The notes below the pieces were generated by a model. The model made no database searches and had not been told where the DNA came from. It worked only from the letters and a program-made list of their open reading frames with translations. The position numbers were made by a program, and so were the translations under genes. From Caballeronia hypogeia (GTDB lineage Bacteria > Pseudomonadota > Gammaproteobacteria > Burkholderiales > Burkholderiaceae), in NCBI RefSeq assembly GCF_001544875.2, contig NZ_FCOA02000011.1:1-64000 (forward strand): a stretch of 64,000 bases of DNA, read 5' to 3'. This document shows positions 55,598 to 63,999 of this stretch, one piece after another (the stretch's first letter is position 1; every line of letters begins with the position of its first letter).

Positions 55598-56713
55598 ATG
55601 CAGGATCAGCAACCAAACGCTTCGTCGCCCTTGCAATCGTTGCGCCCGGATTCCCCGGCGCGCCTGCGCGAGCACTACGCGAACGTCGTGCTGCCCGTCT
55701 GGCGCGGTCCAGGCTTCAACGCGACGCTCGGCCTCGCATATGAAGCGGTCGCCCCGGACGACCACGCGCCGCAGCCGCCGAAACGCTATCGGGCGATGGC
55801 CTGCGCGCGCCAGCTCTTCGTATTTTCGGAAGCCGGCGACCTGACGCACGCCGCGACGCTGTTCGAATCGCTGCGGCACTATTTTCAGGACAAGCGAAAC
55901 GGCGGATGGTTCTACAGCGTGGACGCGTCCGGCGCGCCGCTGGAGCGTCACAAGGATCTGTACACGCATGCGTTCGTGATCTTCGCGTGCGCGGCATACG
56001 CCAAGCGCAGCGGCTCGGCGCACGCGCTCGCGCTGCTCGACGAGACATCGCGGCTGATCGAAGCGCGCTTTTCCAGCGGCGGTGATTTGCTGAACGCCGT
56101 GCTCGCGGAGGACTTCGGCGCGACGCTCGAGACGCCGCTGCAGAACCCGCTGATGCATCTCGCCGAAGCATGGCTCGCCGCGCGCGAAGCCACCGGAGAG
56201 TTCGCCTACGACAAGCGGCTCGCCCTACTCGCGCGCTCCGTCGCTGATGCGTTCGTGCACGAGCCGAGCGGCTCGATCGCCGAATTGCCGATGGGCGCGC
56301 CGGGCAACCGGCTGGAGCCGGGCCATCAATTCGAGTGGTATTTCCTGGCGATGGGAAGCGGACACGCCGCGTTCGAGGCGGCGGGACTGAATGCGGGTCT
56401 CGCTCGCGCGTTCGATTTCGCGCAGCGGCACGGCGTGGATCGGGAAACAGGCGGCGTCTGCGCCGCGCTCGATGAAACCGGCCGTGTGATAGACGGCACG
56501 CAGCGCATCTGGGCGCAGACCGAATATCTGCGTGCACTGGCCACGCGCGGCGATCAGGTGGCGCAACCGATCGAGCGCTTCGCCGCGCGCTTCCTGCACG
56601 AACGCGGCTGGGTGGAATGCCGTTCGGCGCAGGGCGAGATCACCCGCGCCGAAATGCCGTCGACGACGCCGTACCATCTTGCGACGTCGTACGCGGCTTT
56701 GCCTACACGCTGA
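55598..56713 (+). CDS. AGE-family sugar epimerase/isomerase
   Basis: 371 residues of the N-acylglucosamine 2-epimerase / mannose isomerase (alpha6/alpha6 barrel) family: LYTHAFVIFACAAYAKRSG, NPLMHLAEAWLAA, LEPGHQFEWYFLA and the late QTEYLRAL with TPYHLATSYAAL tail. His residues of the active site are in the GHQFEW and YTHAF blocks. Sugar substrate unknown. The 3' end of this gene is partly repeated at 58095-58172, beyond an AT-rich islet. Confidence 0.9.
   Translation: MQDQQPNASSPLQSLRPDSPARLREHYANVVLPVWRGPGFNATLGLAYEAVAPDDHAPQPPKRYRAMACARQLFVFSEAGDLTHAATLFESLRHYFQDKRNGGWFYSVDASGAPLERHKDLYTHAFVIFACAAYAKRSGSAHALALLDETSRLIEARFSSGGDLLNAVLAEDFGATLETPLQNPLMHLAEAWLAAREATGEFAYDKRLALLARSVADAFVHEPSGSIAELPMGAPGNRLEPGHQFEWYFLAMGSGHAAFEAAGLNAGLARAFDFAQRHGVDRETGGVCAALDETGRVIDGTQRIWAQTEYLRALATRGDQVAQPIERFAARFLHERGWVECRSAQGEITRAEMPSTTPYHLATSYAALPTR
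56681..56697. repeat. Left copy of 17-bp direct repeat
   Basis: GCGACGTCGTACGCGGC, inside the last codons of the epimerase gene. An exact second copy is at 58143-58159. The pair brackets the glycosyltransferase and secreted-protein genes. Confidence 0.8.
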
Positions 56714-56734
56714 TGTTGATCTGGCGCGCCGTGA

Positions 56735-57475
56735 TTACCCTGCTTCGGGATAAATCGCCTGGCGCGCACGTTGCACGAATCGGTCGATGGCCTCCACGAT
56801 TTCGCTATGTTCACGCGGATGCATCGGCTCGCCCATTGCGCGTCGGAAGAATCGAGCGGCATGGCTGTTTTGGTGATAGTGCATGCGCACCCACTTTCGG
56901 CCTCCAATCCGAAAACAGCCGTAGATGTCATTTACCGCATTCGATAATGCGGAGTCTTCTCCGCCATATCGGCGAAAGACTTCGTCGAAAGGAAAGCCGC
57001 CCAGCGCGAGAAACACCGAGCGCTTGATGACCAAGCTGCTCGCCACGCTGTCGCTCATGACATGGGCAAGCTGCTCGAAATTCGGTCCAGCGATAATTTC
57101 ACTCGGAAAGGTGGAAAAGTCGACGTCGAGTCGAACAGCCGGCCGCAACGGGTTCTGCGAGAGATAGGTCGTAGCTGTTGCGAGAGCGCCAGGCAGATAT
57201 TCGTCATCTGCGTCTAAAAATGCGAGGACCGGATATTTCGCGTGATTTGCGCCATAGTTTCTTGCTTTTGCAGGCCCGCAATTTTCACACATCTTCAGCA
57301 GTTCGACTCGTCGGTCCTTGAGCGCGTAATATTGAACGATCGCAGCTGAACTATCCTGCGAATTGTCGTCCACAACGATAACTTGCGCCGCTTCCTGTGC
57401 CAGACAACTATTTAGCGCGCGGGACAATGTGCGCGCAGCGTTAAAACATGGAATGATAATGCAGACATTTGGCAT
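56735..57475 (-). CDS. Family 2 glycosyltransferase
   Basis: 246 residues of GT-A fold: NVCIIIPCFNAARTLSRALN at the start, IVVDDNSQD, the metal site LDADDEYLPGAL, and GGEDSALSNAV late in the domain. It would transfer a sugar from a nucleotide donor; acceptor unknown. A TTG at 57499 would add eight residues, but ATG 57475 places the catalytic domain at the family position. It has AT-richer codons than its neighbours and lies in the islet; convergent with the epimerase. Confidence 0.87.
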   Translation of the reverse strand: MPNVCIIIPCFNAARTLSRALNSCLAQEAAQVIVVDDNSQDSSAAIVQYYALKDRRVELLKMCENCGPAKARNYGANHAKYPVLAFLDADDEYLPGALATATTYLSQNPLRPAVRLDVDFSTFPSEIIAGPNFEQLAHVMSDSVASSLVIKRSVFLALGGFPFDEVFRRYGGEDSALSNAVNDIYGCFRIGGRKWVRMHYHQNSHAARFFRRAMGEPMHPREHSEIVEAIDRFVQRARQAIYPEAG

Positions 57476-57617
57476 TTCAGCGCAACCTGTTTTCTTCAAT
57501 CGAGAATCTGATTGCCGTGAACCGTCAAATCAAATTCGTCCGATTTTTCGTCTATTTGATAATAGAGGCAATGAAGTGACCGCCAGTTCGGAACCAGCAG
57601 TCACGACTTAATCGCTG

Positions 57618-57953
57618 CTAACTACACGGAATCATGACCGATGCACTCGGGTTCGAATTCGGGTATGCGCTCGTGCTGAAGTTGCTGTACACGGTCACCT
57701 TCCCGGCGCTCGCCATGCCGCTCGGATCTCTGTAGGTATTGCAGGAATAGTCGGCAGTCGTTTTAGTCGTTTGGTTGACCGCGATATTCGTTCCTTGCCA
57801 GGTGAGCAAGCTACCGTCGATGGTCGTTACGCAGGTTCCCTTATTTCCTCCCGAGCATTGCAATTGCATGGCCTGATCGGCCCAGACTTTGGACGCCCCG
57901 GTCGCGACCACTATTGCCGCCATACTTGAGTACAAAACTCTAGAAATGTTCAT
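57618..57953 (-). CDS. Small secreted protein, unknown
   Basis: 111 residues. Signal peptide MNISRVLYSSMAAIVVATGA with cleavage after KVWA; mature part about 85 residues with four cysteines (QLQCSGGNKGTCVTT, DYSCNTYRD, and the C-terminal MIPCS) likely forming two disulfides. Ribosome site GAGGG before ATG 57953. Not recognised. Transferred together with the GT2 gene, judging from base composition and the flanking repeat. Confidence 0.65.
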   Translation of the reverse strand: MNISRVLYSSMAAIVVATGASKVWADQAMQLQCSGGNKGTCVTTIDGSLLTWQGTNIAVNQTTKTTADYSCNTYRDPSGMASAGKVTVYSNFSTSAYPNSNPSASVMIPCS

Positions 57954-58094
57954 GAATTTTTGGCCCTCGTTTTTATTAGGAAAGCCAAGCTTTTCATGAA
58001 ATAAGATGTACATCAACCACTCAAGCTAGGAAGACATAAAATTCAACAATTTCACGATCGCCCTGAGAGCTGCTACTGCCTGACGCCGAAAAAA

Positions 58095-58172
58095 GGCAAT
58101 GCGCCGCGTTCGGAGCAGGCGCCGAGATGACGTATCACCTCCGCGACGTCGTACGCGGCGCTCCCGCTCTAA
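58095..58172 (+). pseudogene. Decayed duplicate of the epimerase 3' end
   Basis: The sequence matches the end of the 55598 gene with gaps: a GCAATGC...CGTTCGG...GCCGAGATG stretch, then TATCACCTC, a one-base frame change, and codons for ATSYAALPL with a stop at 58170-58172. It corresponds to RAEM...YHLATSYAALPTR of the intact gene. Non-functional. Confidence 0.65.
58143..58159. repeat. Right copy of 17-bp direct repeat
   Basis: GCGACGTCGTACGCGGC, identical to 56681-56697, within the decayed epimerase tail. Confidence 0.8.
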
Positions 58173-58178
58173 GCAGAA

Positions 58179-59720
58179 TCACGCGAGCTGAAACACCGAA
58201 ACCGCCGCTTTGAGTTGCCGCGTCTGCTCGTGCAGCGACGACGCAGCCGCCGCAGCCTGCTCGACGAGCGCCGCGTTCTGCTGCGTCATCTCGTCCATCT
58301 GCGTGACGGCCTGATTCACCTGCTCGATCCCCACGCTCTGCTCCAGCGACGACGCGCTGATCTCCGCCATCATTTGCGTGACGCGCGAAATCGACGTCGA
58401 CACTTCGCGCATCGCCGCGCCCGCGCGCTCGACCAGCACCGAACCGTCGCTCACCTGCGCGACCGATTCGCCGATCAGCTCCTTGATCTCCTTCGCCGAT
58501 TGCGCCGAGCGCTGCGCGAGCCCGCGCACTTCGCCCGCCACGACCGCGAAGCCGCGCCCCTGCTCGCCCGCGCGCGCCGCCTCGACGGCCGCGTTCAGCG
58601 CAAGAATATTGGTCTGGAACGCGATGCCGTCGATGACCGAGATGATCTCCGCGATCTTGTCCGAGCTCGACGCGATGCCGCGCATCTTCTCGACGACGTC
58701 ATCCACCACGCTCGAGCCGCGCGAGGTCGCGTCGAGCGCCTCGCCCGCGAGCGTGTTCGCCTCGCGCGCGTGCTCGGCGTTCTGGCGCACCGTCGCGGTC
58801 AGCTCTTCCATGCTCGACGCGGTTTCCTCGAGAGAGGCCGCCTGATTCTCCGTGCGCGCGGAGAGATCCGCGTTGCCGCTGGCGATTTCATCGGCGCCGA
58901 AGTTGATCGAATCCGAGGTCTCGCGCACCGTCTTGACCGTGCTCGCGACGCTCGCCTGCATCGTCGCGAGTCCCGCGAACAGACGGCCGATTTCGTTCGT
59001 GCCGCGATTTTCGATGCGCTCGTCGAGACGCCCGTTCGCGATGCGCTCGAAGTGACGCCCCGCTTCCTCGAGCGGCTGGATCACGCCACGGCGCAGCGCG
59101 GCATGCACGAGCACGATGCCCCCGACCAGCGTCACGAGAATCGCGAGACCGACGGCGCGGAACCAGGCGTAGCGCGTGTCGATCGACGAGAGATAGGCGC
59201 GGCCGGCTGCGTCGCCGAAATCGACGAAGTTCTTCTGCTCGGCGAGATAGCGGTCCTGAAAGCCTTGCGTCGGCTGATCGAGGAACGCCTGAATATTGCC
59301 GGCGTCGAGATATTGAACGAGCTCGCTCAGCGCCTTCGCGTATTCGGCGTACTTGGCCTGCAGCGCGGTCATTCGCGCGGCGTTTTCCTCGCCGGTTTTG
59401 CGCGCGTTCAGGAACGCCGCGAAGGACTTGTCCGCCGCCGCGATCTGCTCCCGCGCGTGCTGGACGATCTCGGTCGGCTCCGTGCCGCCGCGCACCATGC
59501 GCGTACCCGCGCGCGAGAGGTTGATACGCGCGTCCATCAGATGCTGCGTGGTCTCGTTGACCGCGTTGACCTGCTTGAGCGCGATGTCGGAGAGACTGCC
59601 GACATCGTCATGCGTGCGTGACAAAGACCAGAAGCCGAGCCCTTCGGTCACGAGCTGAAAGAGACAGAACACCACCAGAACTGCGAGCAAACCCGACGAA
59701 ACCTTGATCTTTCCGAACAT
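58179..59720 (-). CDS. Methyl-accepting chemotaxis protein
   Basis: 513 residues. First membrane segment at about 10-30 (GLLAVLVVFCLFQLVTEGLG), a periplasmic four-helix-bundle domain of Tar type to about 185, second membrane segment VGLAILVTLVGGIVLVHAAL, HAMP, then the signalling domain with the hairpin tip EIISVIDGIAFQTNILALNA and EAARAGEQGRGFAVVAGEVR. No C-terminal CheR/CheB tether pentapeptide (ends FQLA). The ligand is unknown. ATG 59720 preferred over the TTG 15 bases upstream. Confidence 0.93.
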   Translation of the reverse strand: MFGKIKVSSGLLAVLVVFCLFQLVTEGLGFWSLSRTHDDVGSLSDIALKQVNAVNETTQHLMDARINLSRAGTRMVRGGTEPTEIVQHAREQIAAADKSFAAFLNARKTGEENAARMTALQAKYAEYAKALSELVQYLDAGNIQAFLDQPTQGFQDRYLAEQKNFVDFGDAAGRAYLSSIDTRYAWFRAVGLAILVTLVGGIVLVHAALRRGVIQPLEEAGRHFERIANGRLDERIENRGTNEIGRLFAGLATMQASVASTVKTVRETSDSINFGADEIASGNADLSARTENQAASLEETASSMEELTATVRQNAEHAREANTLAGEALDATSRGSSVVDDVVEKMRGIASSSDKIAEIISVIDGIAFQTNILALNAAVEAARAGEQGRGFAVVAGEVRGLAQRSAQSAKEIKELIGESVAQVSDGSVLVERAGAAMREVSTSISRVTQMMAEISASSLEQSVGIEQVNQAVTQMDEMTQQNAALVEQAAAAASSLHEQTRQLKAAVSVFQLA

Positions 59721-60002
59721 CCGCGACACCCACAATTTCCGAAAATAAGCCCGCCTGAGCGGGGAACAGTGCGGGTTTACGGCAACGGCCTTCGAAAGCT
59801 TGAATCGTTTGCCGCAATGGTTTGTCTACGCGAATGCAGGGAATGCGCCGCGGCGTCGGAGCGTTACGAAGACGCGCGAAGCGGCGCGCATGCCGCCCGA
59901 AACGCACCGTTGCACATTTTTTGCATGACTTCCTTGCAGTGCGCGCGAACGCTTCCTATTGTCTTTGCAGGACGGCACCGAACCCACCCAAGGAGTGTCC
60001 GA

Positions 60003-60443
60003 ATGGCCGAAATCGTCGATATCGCGCGCGGTGCGCTGAATGCGCAACCGTTCAGCGCCTTGCTCGGAACCAAACTCATGCAGGTCGATTCAGCGAGTCT
60101 CACGCTGTGCCTGCCGATCAGGGATGAGCTCAGGCAACAACACGGTTTCGTGCACGGCGGGGTGGTGAGTTATCTCGTCGATAACGCGCTGACCTTCGCG
60201 GGCGCGCTGCGTCTCGGGCCGAAAGTCGTGACCGGCGAGTACAAGATCAATTATCTGCGTCCGGCCGTGAGCGGCACCCTGATGGCGCGGGCGCGAGTCG
60301 TCCACGCGGGCATGACGCAGGCCACCTGCCAGTGCGACGTGTTCGTCACGGATGGCGGCGCCGAGCGGCTTGTCGCGGTCGCGCAGGGCACGATCACGCG
60401 CATCAGCGAAACCACGGCCGCCGAGCCGGTGTTCCACGGCTGA
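60003..60443 (+). CDS. PaaI-type hotdog thioesterase
   Basis: 146 residues with the family motif QQHGFVHGGVVSYLVDNALT (catalytic Asp region) and YKINYLRPAVSG. It would hydrolyse an acyl-CoA; the substrate is not indicated by neighbours. The start is preceded by AAGGAG 9 bases upstream. Followed by a bidirectional terminator. Confidence 0.88.
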   Translation: MAEIVDIARGALNAQPFSALLGTKLMQVDSASLTLCLPIRDELRQQHGFVHGGVVSYLVDNALTFAGALRLGPKVVTGEYKINYLRPAVSGTLMARARVVHAGMTQATCQCDVFVTDGGAERLVAVAQGTITRISETTAAEPVFHG

Positions 60444-60468
60444 ACCTCTCAAATCCGTCGTCCGAAAC

Positions 60469-60498
60469 AAAAAACCTCGCTTTTCAGCGAGGTTTTTT
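60469..60498. terminator. Bidirectional rho-independent terminator
   Basis: Stem AAAAAACCTCGCT (60469-60481) with AGCGAGGTTTTTT (60486-60498), loop TTTC. The A-run and T-run on the two arms serve both the plus-strand thioesterase and the minus-strand fucose-type operon. Confidence 0.9.
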
Positions 60499-60517
60499 GC
60501 TTTCTACGGGTGTCGCG

Positions 60518-61366
60518 TCACTGTGCCGCGACGGTCTTCTGCGTCTGCTCGCCGAGCCCCTGAATGCCGAGCTTCATGGTCTGGCCGGCCTTCAGATACA
60601 CCGCGTTCGGCTTCACGCCCATGCCGACGCCCGGCGGGGTGCCCGTGGAAATGACATCGCCCGGCTGCAGGCTCATCACCTTCGACAGATACGCGACCAA
60701 TTGCGCGACCGTGAAGACCATCGTCTTCGTGTTGCCGTTCTGATAGCGCTTGCCATCGACTTCGAGCCACAGATCGAGCTTCTGCGGATCGGCGACTTCG
60801 TCCTTCGTGACCATCCACGGGCCGATCGGGCCGAAAGTGTCGAAGCCCTTGCCCTTGTCCCATTGCGTGCCGTGCTCGAGCTGCCACTCGCGCTCGGAGA
60901 CGTCGTTGATCACGCAGTAGCCGGCGACGTAATCGAGCGCATTGGCTTCATCGACATATTTCGCTTCCTTGCCGATCACCACGCCGAGTTCGACTTCCCA
61001 GTCGGTCTTGACCGAATTGCGCGGGATTTCGACATTATCGTTCGGACCGCAGATCGCGCTCGTCCACTTGTTGAAGATGACCGGCTCGGTCGGCACCGGC
61101 AGGTTCGATTCCGCCGCGTGATCCGCATAGTTCAGACCGATGCACACCATCTTGCCGACGCGCCCCACGCACGGCCCGATGCGCGGATTGCCATCGACCA
61201 CCGGCAGCGTCGCGACATCTACGCCGCGCAGTTTCGCCAGGCCCGCATCGGTCAGCGTCGCGCCGGCGATGTCATCGACGACCTTCGACAGGTCGCGAAT
61301 CTGGCCCTCTGCGTCCAGCAGACCCGGTTTTTCCTGACCCTTGGGGCCGTAACGAAGCAGCTTCAT
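60518..61366 (-). CDS. Fumarylacetoacetate hydrolase family; probable 2,4-diketo-3-deoxy-L-fuconate hydrolase
   Basis: 282 residues of the FAH family: VCIGLNYADHAAESNLPVP, metal ligands in WEVELGVVIGKEAKYV and GPWMVTKDEV, and the TGTPPGVGMG loop. In the L-fucose route of Burkholderia-type bacteria this enzyme splits 2,4-diketo-3-deoxy-fuconate to pyruvate and lactate. The SDR, amidohydrolase and aldo/keto reductase that accompany it support that reading. ATG 61366 selected from the family start MKLLRYGPKG. Confidence 0.87.
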   Translation of the reverse strand: MKLLRYGPKGQEKPGLLDAEGQIRDLSKVVDDIAGATLTDAGLAKLRGVDVATLPVVDGNPRIGPCVGRVGKMVCIGLNYADHAAESNLPVPTEPVIFNKWTSAICGPNDNVEIPRNSVKTDWEVELGVVIGKEAKYVDEANALDYVAGYCVINDVSEREWQLEHGTQWDKGKGFDTFGPIGPWMVTKDEVADPQKLDLWLEVDGKRYQNGNTKTMVFTVAQLVAYLSKVMSLQPGDVISTGTPPGVGMGVKPNAVYLKAGQTMKLGIQGLGEQTQKTVAAQ

Positions 61367-61413
61367 CTGTTTTGATCCTCTTTCGCGTTGCAAAAACGGT
61401 TGATAGGCGCGGC

Positions 61414-62157
61414 TTAGTTCGACCAGCCGCCGTCGATGACATGAATCTGACCCGTCGTGAACGACGATTCGTCCGAGCCGAGATACAGCGCGAGCGCCGC
61501 GATCTCTCCGGCGCGGCCCACGCGTCCCATTGGCTGACGCGCGACGAAGGCCGCCTGCACGGCGTCGACCGAAGCGCCCTGCGCCTTCGCCTGTTCCGCG
61601 ATGCGGTCCTTCAGCGACGGCGATTCCACGGTGCCCGGACAGATCGCATTGCAGCGCACGCCGCGCGTGACGAAATCGGCGGCGACGGACTTGGTCAGTC
61701 CGATCACCGCCGCCTTCGACGCACCATACACGAAGCGATTCGGCACGCCCTTCACGCTCGACGCCGCCGATGACATGTTGATGATCGAACCGCCGCCTTT
61801 TTCGAGCATCTTCGGCAAAAACGCGCGAATCGTCCGATACATCGCCTTCGCGTTCAGGTCGAAGGCGAAGTCCCAGTCCTCTTCGGTCGCCTCCAGAATC
61901 GATCCGGCGTGCACGTAGCCCGCACAGTTGAAAAGCACGTCGATCGCTCCGATCTCGTCGGCGAGCGCGGTGATCGCTTGCGCATCGCGCACGTCGAGCC
62001 GCTTCACTTCGAAGGACTTGCCTTCGAGCGATTCCGTGCGAATGTCGGTCGCGATCACGCGCGCGCCTTCTTTCGCAAACAGCTCGGCGGTCGCGAGCCC
62101 GATGCCTTGCCCCGCCGCCGTGATCAGCGCCGTCTTGCCTGCCAGTCTTTGTACCAT
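61414..62157 (-). CDS. Short-chain dehydrogenase; probable 2-keto-3-deoxy-L-fuconate dehydrogenase
   Basis: 247 residues. NAD motif TAAGQGIG at about 13-20, NCAGYV, catalytic Ser/Tyr/Lys region NMSSAAS and YGASKAAVIGLTK, and IDGGWSN terminus. The FAH-type hydrolase lies 47 bases downstream. Substrate inferred from the four-gene set. Confidence 0.87.
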   Translation of the reverse strand: MVQRLAGKTALITAAGQGIGLATAELFAKEGARVIATDIRTESLEGKSFEVKRLDVRDAQAITALADEIGAIDVLFNCAGYVHAGSILEATEEDWDFAFDLNAKAMYRTIRAFLPKMLEKGGGSIINMSSAASSVKGVPNRFVYGASKAAVIGLTKSVAADFVTRGVRCNAICPGTVESPSLKDRIAEQAKAQGASVDAVQAAFVARQPMGRVGRAGEIAALALYLGSDESSFTTGQIHVIDGGWSN

Positions 62158-62209
62158 CTACAGCTCCAGTCGAAGGTGTTTTTGAGACATGCCGGGTATT
62201 TCGGGTGTT

Positions 62210-63058
62210 TCAGAGACGGTAGAACGCACGGGCGTTCCCGCCGAAAATTGCGTCTTGCTGCGCTTTTTCGAGATGCGAGGTCAGATTTGTGGCGGTGTCG
62301 TGCCAGGCAGCGTAGCTGCCATTCATGTTCAGTACCGGCCAGTCGCTGCCCCACATCAGCCGCGCGGGTCCGAATTGGTCGAGAAGATGCGCGACGTAGG
62401 GTCTTAAAGTTTCCTCGGTCCAGTTCGGCGATGCTTCGGTTGCCAGTCCGGAAAGCTTGCAAAAAGGTTTTTGCGGTAACGCGGCGAGTTGCACGATGCC
62501 GTCGGCCCAGGGTTGCCAGCCCGCATCGATGCCCTCGCGGATCGGCGGCTTCGCGCCATGGTCGATCACGATCCTGAGCTTCGGATAGCGCTCGACAAAC
62601 TCGATCAGCGCAGGCACGTGCCGCGCGAAGATCAGCGCGTCGAAGGCGAGATCGAGTTCGATCAGGCGCCGGATCGCGGCGTCCAGCGGCGCGTGTTCGA
62701 TCCACGAATCGTCGGGAAGGTCTTGCAGCATCGGACGCACGGCCTTGAACTTCGGCTCGCGCGCCAATTCGTCGATGATCTTCACCGCGTCGATCGAATC
62801 GAGCGGCACCCAGCCGACGACACCCGCGATCGAATCATCGCCGCGCGCGAGGTCGAGCAAATAGCGCGTTTCCTCGACCGTCGGCGCGGCCTGAACGACG
62901 ACGGTTCTTTGCACGCCTGTTGCCTGTCGCAATGGCGCGAGGTCGTCGGAGCCGAATAAGCGATACAACGGTTTCATCTCCGGCGTGAGCCAGCCGTAAT
63001 CGCCGCGCGCCGGGTCCCAATAGTGTTGATGTGCGTCGATGGTCATCGTCGTTGTCAT
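62210..63058 (-). CDS. Amidohydrolase-2 family; probable L-fucono-1,5-lactonase
   Basis: 282 residues. Metal-binding DAHQHYWDPARGDYGWL at the start, HVPALIEF and VIDHGAKPPI in the barrel, and the C-terminal MWGSDWPVLN. Such proteins hydrolyse aldonolactones. Its ATG overlaps the aldo/keto reductase stop by four bases (ATGA). An alternative start at 63046 is possible. Confidence 0.87.
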   Translation of the reverse strand: MTTTMTIDAHQHYWDPARGDYGWLTPEMKPLYRLFGSDDLAPLRQATGVQRTVVVQAAPTVEETRYLLDLARGDDSIAGVVGWVPLDSIDAVKIIDELAREPKFKAVRPMLQDLPDDSWIEHAPLDAAIRRLIELDLAFDALIFARHVPALIEFVERYPKLRIVIDHGAKPPIREGIDAGWQPWADGIVQLAALPQKPFCKLSGLATEASPNWTEETLRPYVAHLLDQFGPARLMWGSDWPVLNMNGSYAAWHDTATNLTSHLEKAQQDAIFGGNARAFYRL

Positions 63059-63999
63059 CGCGGCACCGGCGCGTTCGCGTGAAGCAGATTTTCGGCGCGC
63101 AAGGCATCCCACAGCGCGGCTGGAATTGGAGTCGCGAACGATGACGCGTTCTCGCGCACCTCCGCCGGCGTGCGCGCCCCCATTAGCACCGTTGCCACGA
63201 CTTTATGCGCATAAGGAAACTGGATGGCCGCGGTCGAGAGCGCGACGCCATGTTCGCGACACACGCGCTCCAGCTTGCCCACGCGCTCGACGATTTCCTT
63301 CGGCGCGTCGCTGTAATTGAACTTGAGGTCGCCATGTGCTTTGGCATCGAGGCCGCGCGCGAGAATGCCCGAGTTGAACGCGCCGCCCAGCAGAATGCTC
63401 ACGCCGCGCTTCTCGCATTCGGGCAACAGATCGTTGAGTGTGTTCTGCTCCAGCAGCGTGTAACGGCCGGCCAGCAGCGCGCAATCGATATCGAACGCCG
63501 CCATCATTTCCATCACCGCCGCGCCTTCGTTCACGCCGAGCCCGACCGCCTTCACGCCGCGTGACCGCTTCAGTTCGTCGAGCGCGCGGAAGCCGCCTTC
63601 ATCGCTAAGTTGTTTCCAGTAATGCGCGTTCATTTCACCGTGCGTGACGCGGCCGATGTCGTGTATCAGCACGATGTCGATATCGGTCATGCCGAGCCGC
63701 ATCTGGCTGTCTTCGAACGAGCGCAGGATCCCGTCGTAGCTGTAGTCGTAGATCGCCTGGAAAGGCAGCGGCGCGGCCCAGCCTTCGCTCCCGTCGTAGC
63801 GTGTCGTGCGCGGTACGAAGCGACGGCCGACTTTCGTCGACAGCACGAAGTCGCCGCGCGGATATCGCCGCAATGCATCGCCGAGCCGATGTTCCGCCTT
63901 CGTGTGGCCGTAGTGCGGCGCAGTGTCGAAAAAGCGAATGCCGGATTGCCACGCGGCATCGACCGTCGCGCGCGCCTCGTCTTCCGTCAGTTCGTGATA
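63055..63999 (-). CDS. Aldo/keto reductase, probable L-fucose/D-threo-aldose dehydrogenase, 5' end outside window
   Basis: Partial: 314 residues are visible and the frame is open to the right edge. AKR landmarks: FFDTAPHYGHTKAEHRLGDA, FVLSTKVGRRF, DIVLIHDIGR (barrel strand), LLAGRYTLLEQ and TVLMGARTPAEVRENA. It would oxidise the sugar to its lactone, the first step of the pathway. Upstream gene(s) of this operon are outside the window. Confidence 0.88.
   Translation of the reverse strand, partial: YHELTEDEARATVDAAWQSGIRFFDTAPHYGHTKAEHRLGDALRRYPRGDFVLSTKVGRRFVPRTTRYDGSEGWAAPLPFQAIYDYSYDGILRSFEDSQMRLGMTDIDIVLIHDIGRVTHGEMNAHYWKQLSDEGGFRALDELKRSRGVKAVGLGVNEGAAVMEMMAAFDIDCALLAGRYTLLEQNTLNDLLPECEKRGVSILLGGAFNSGILARGLDAKAHGDLKFNYSDAPKEIVERVGKLERVCREHGVALSTAAIQFPYAHKVVATVLMGARTPAEVRENASSFATPIPAALWDALRAENLLHANAPVPR

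Larger units (their letters stand above)
56698..58142. mobile_element. AT-rich islet between 17-bp direct repeats
   Basis: About 1.45 kb, visibly poorer in GC than both flanks and with different codon choice. It holds a GT2 gene and a small secreted-protein gene, both on the minus strand. It is bounded by an exact 17-bp repeat taken from the epimerase 3' end, with a decayed copy of that gene's tail on the right. No integrase or transposase is present, so the mechanism is unknown. Confidence 0.55.
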
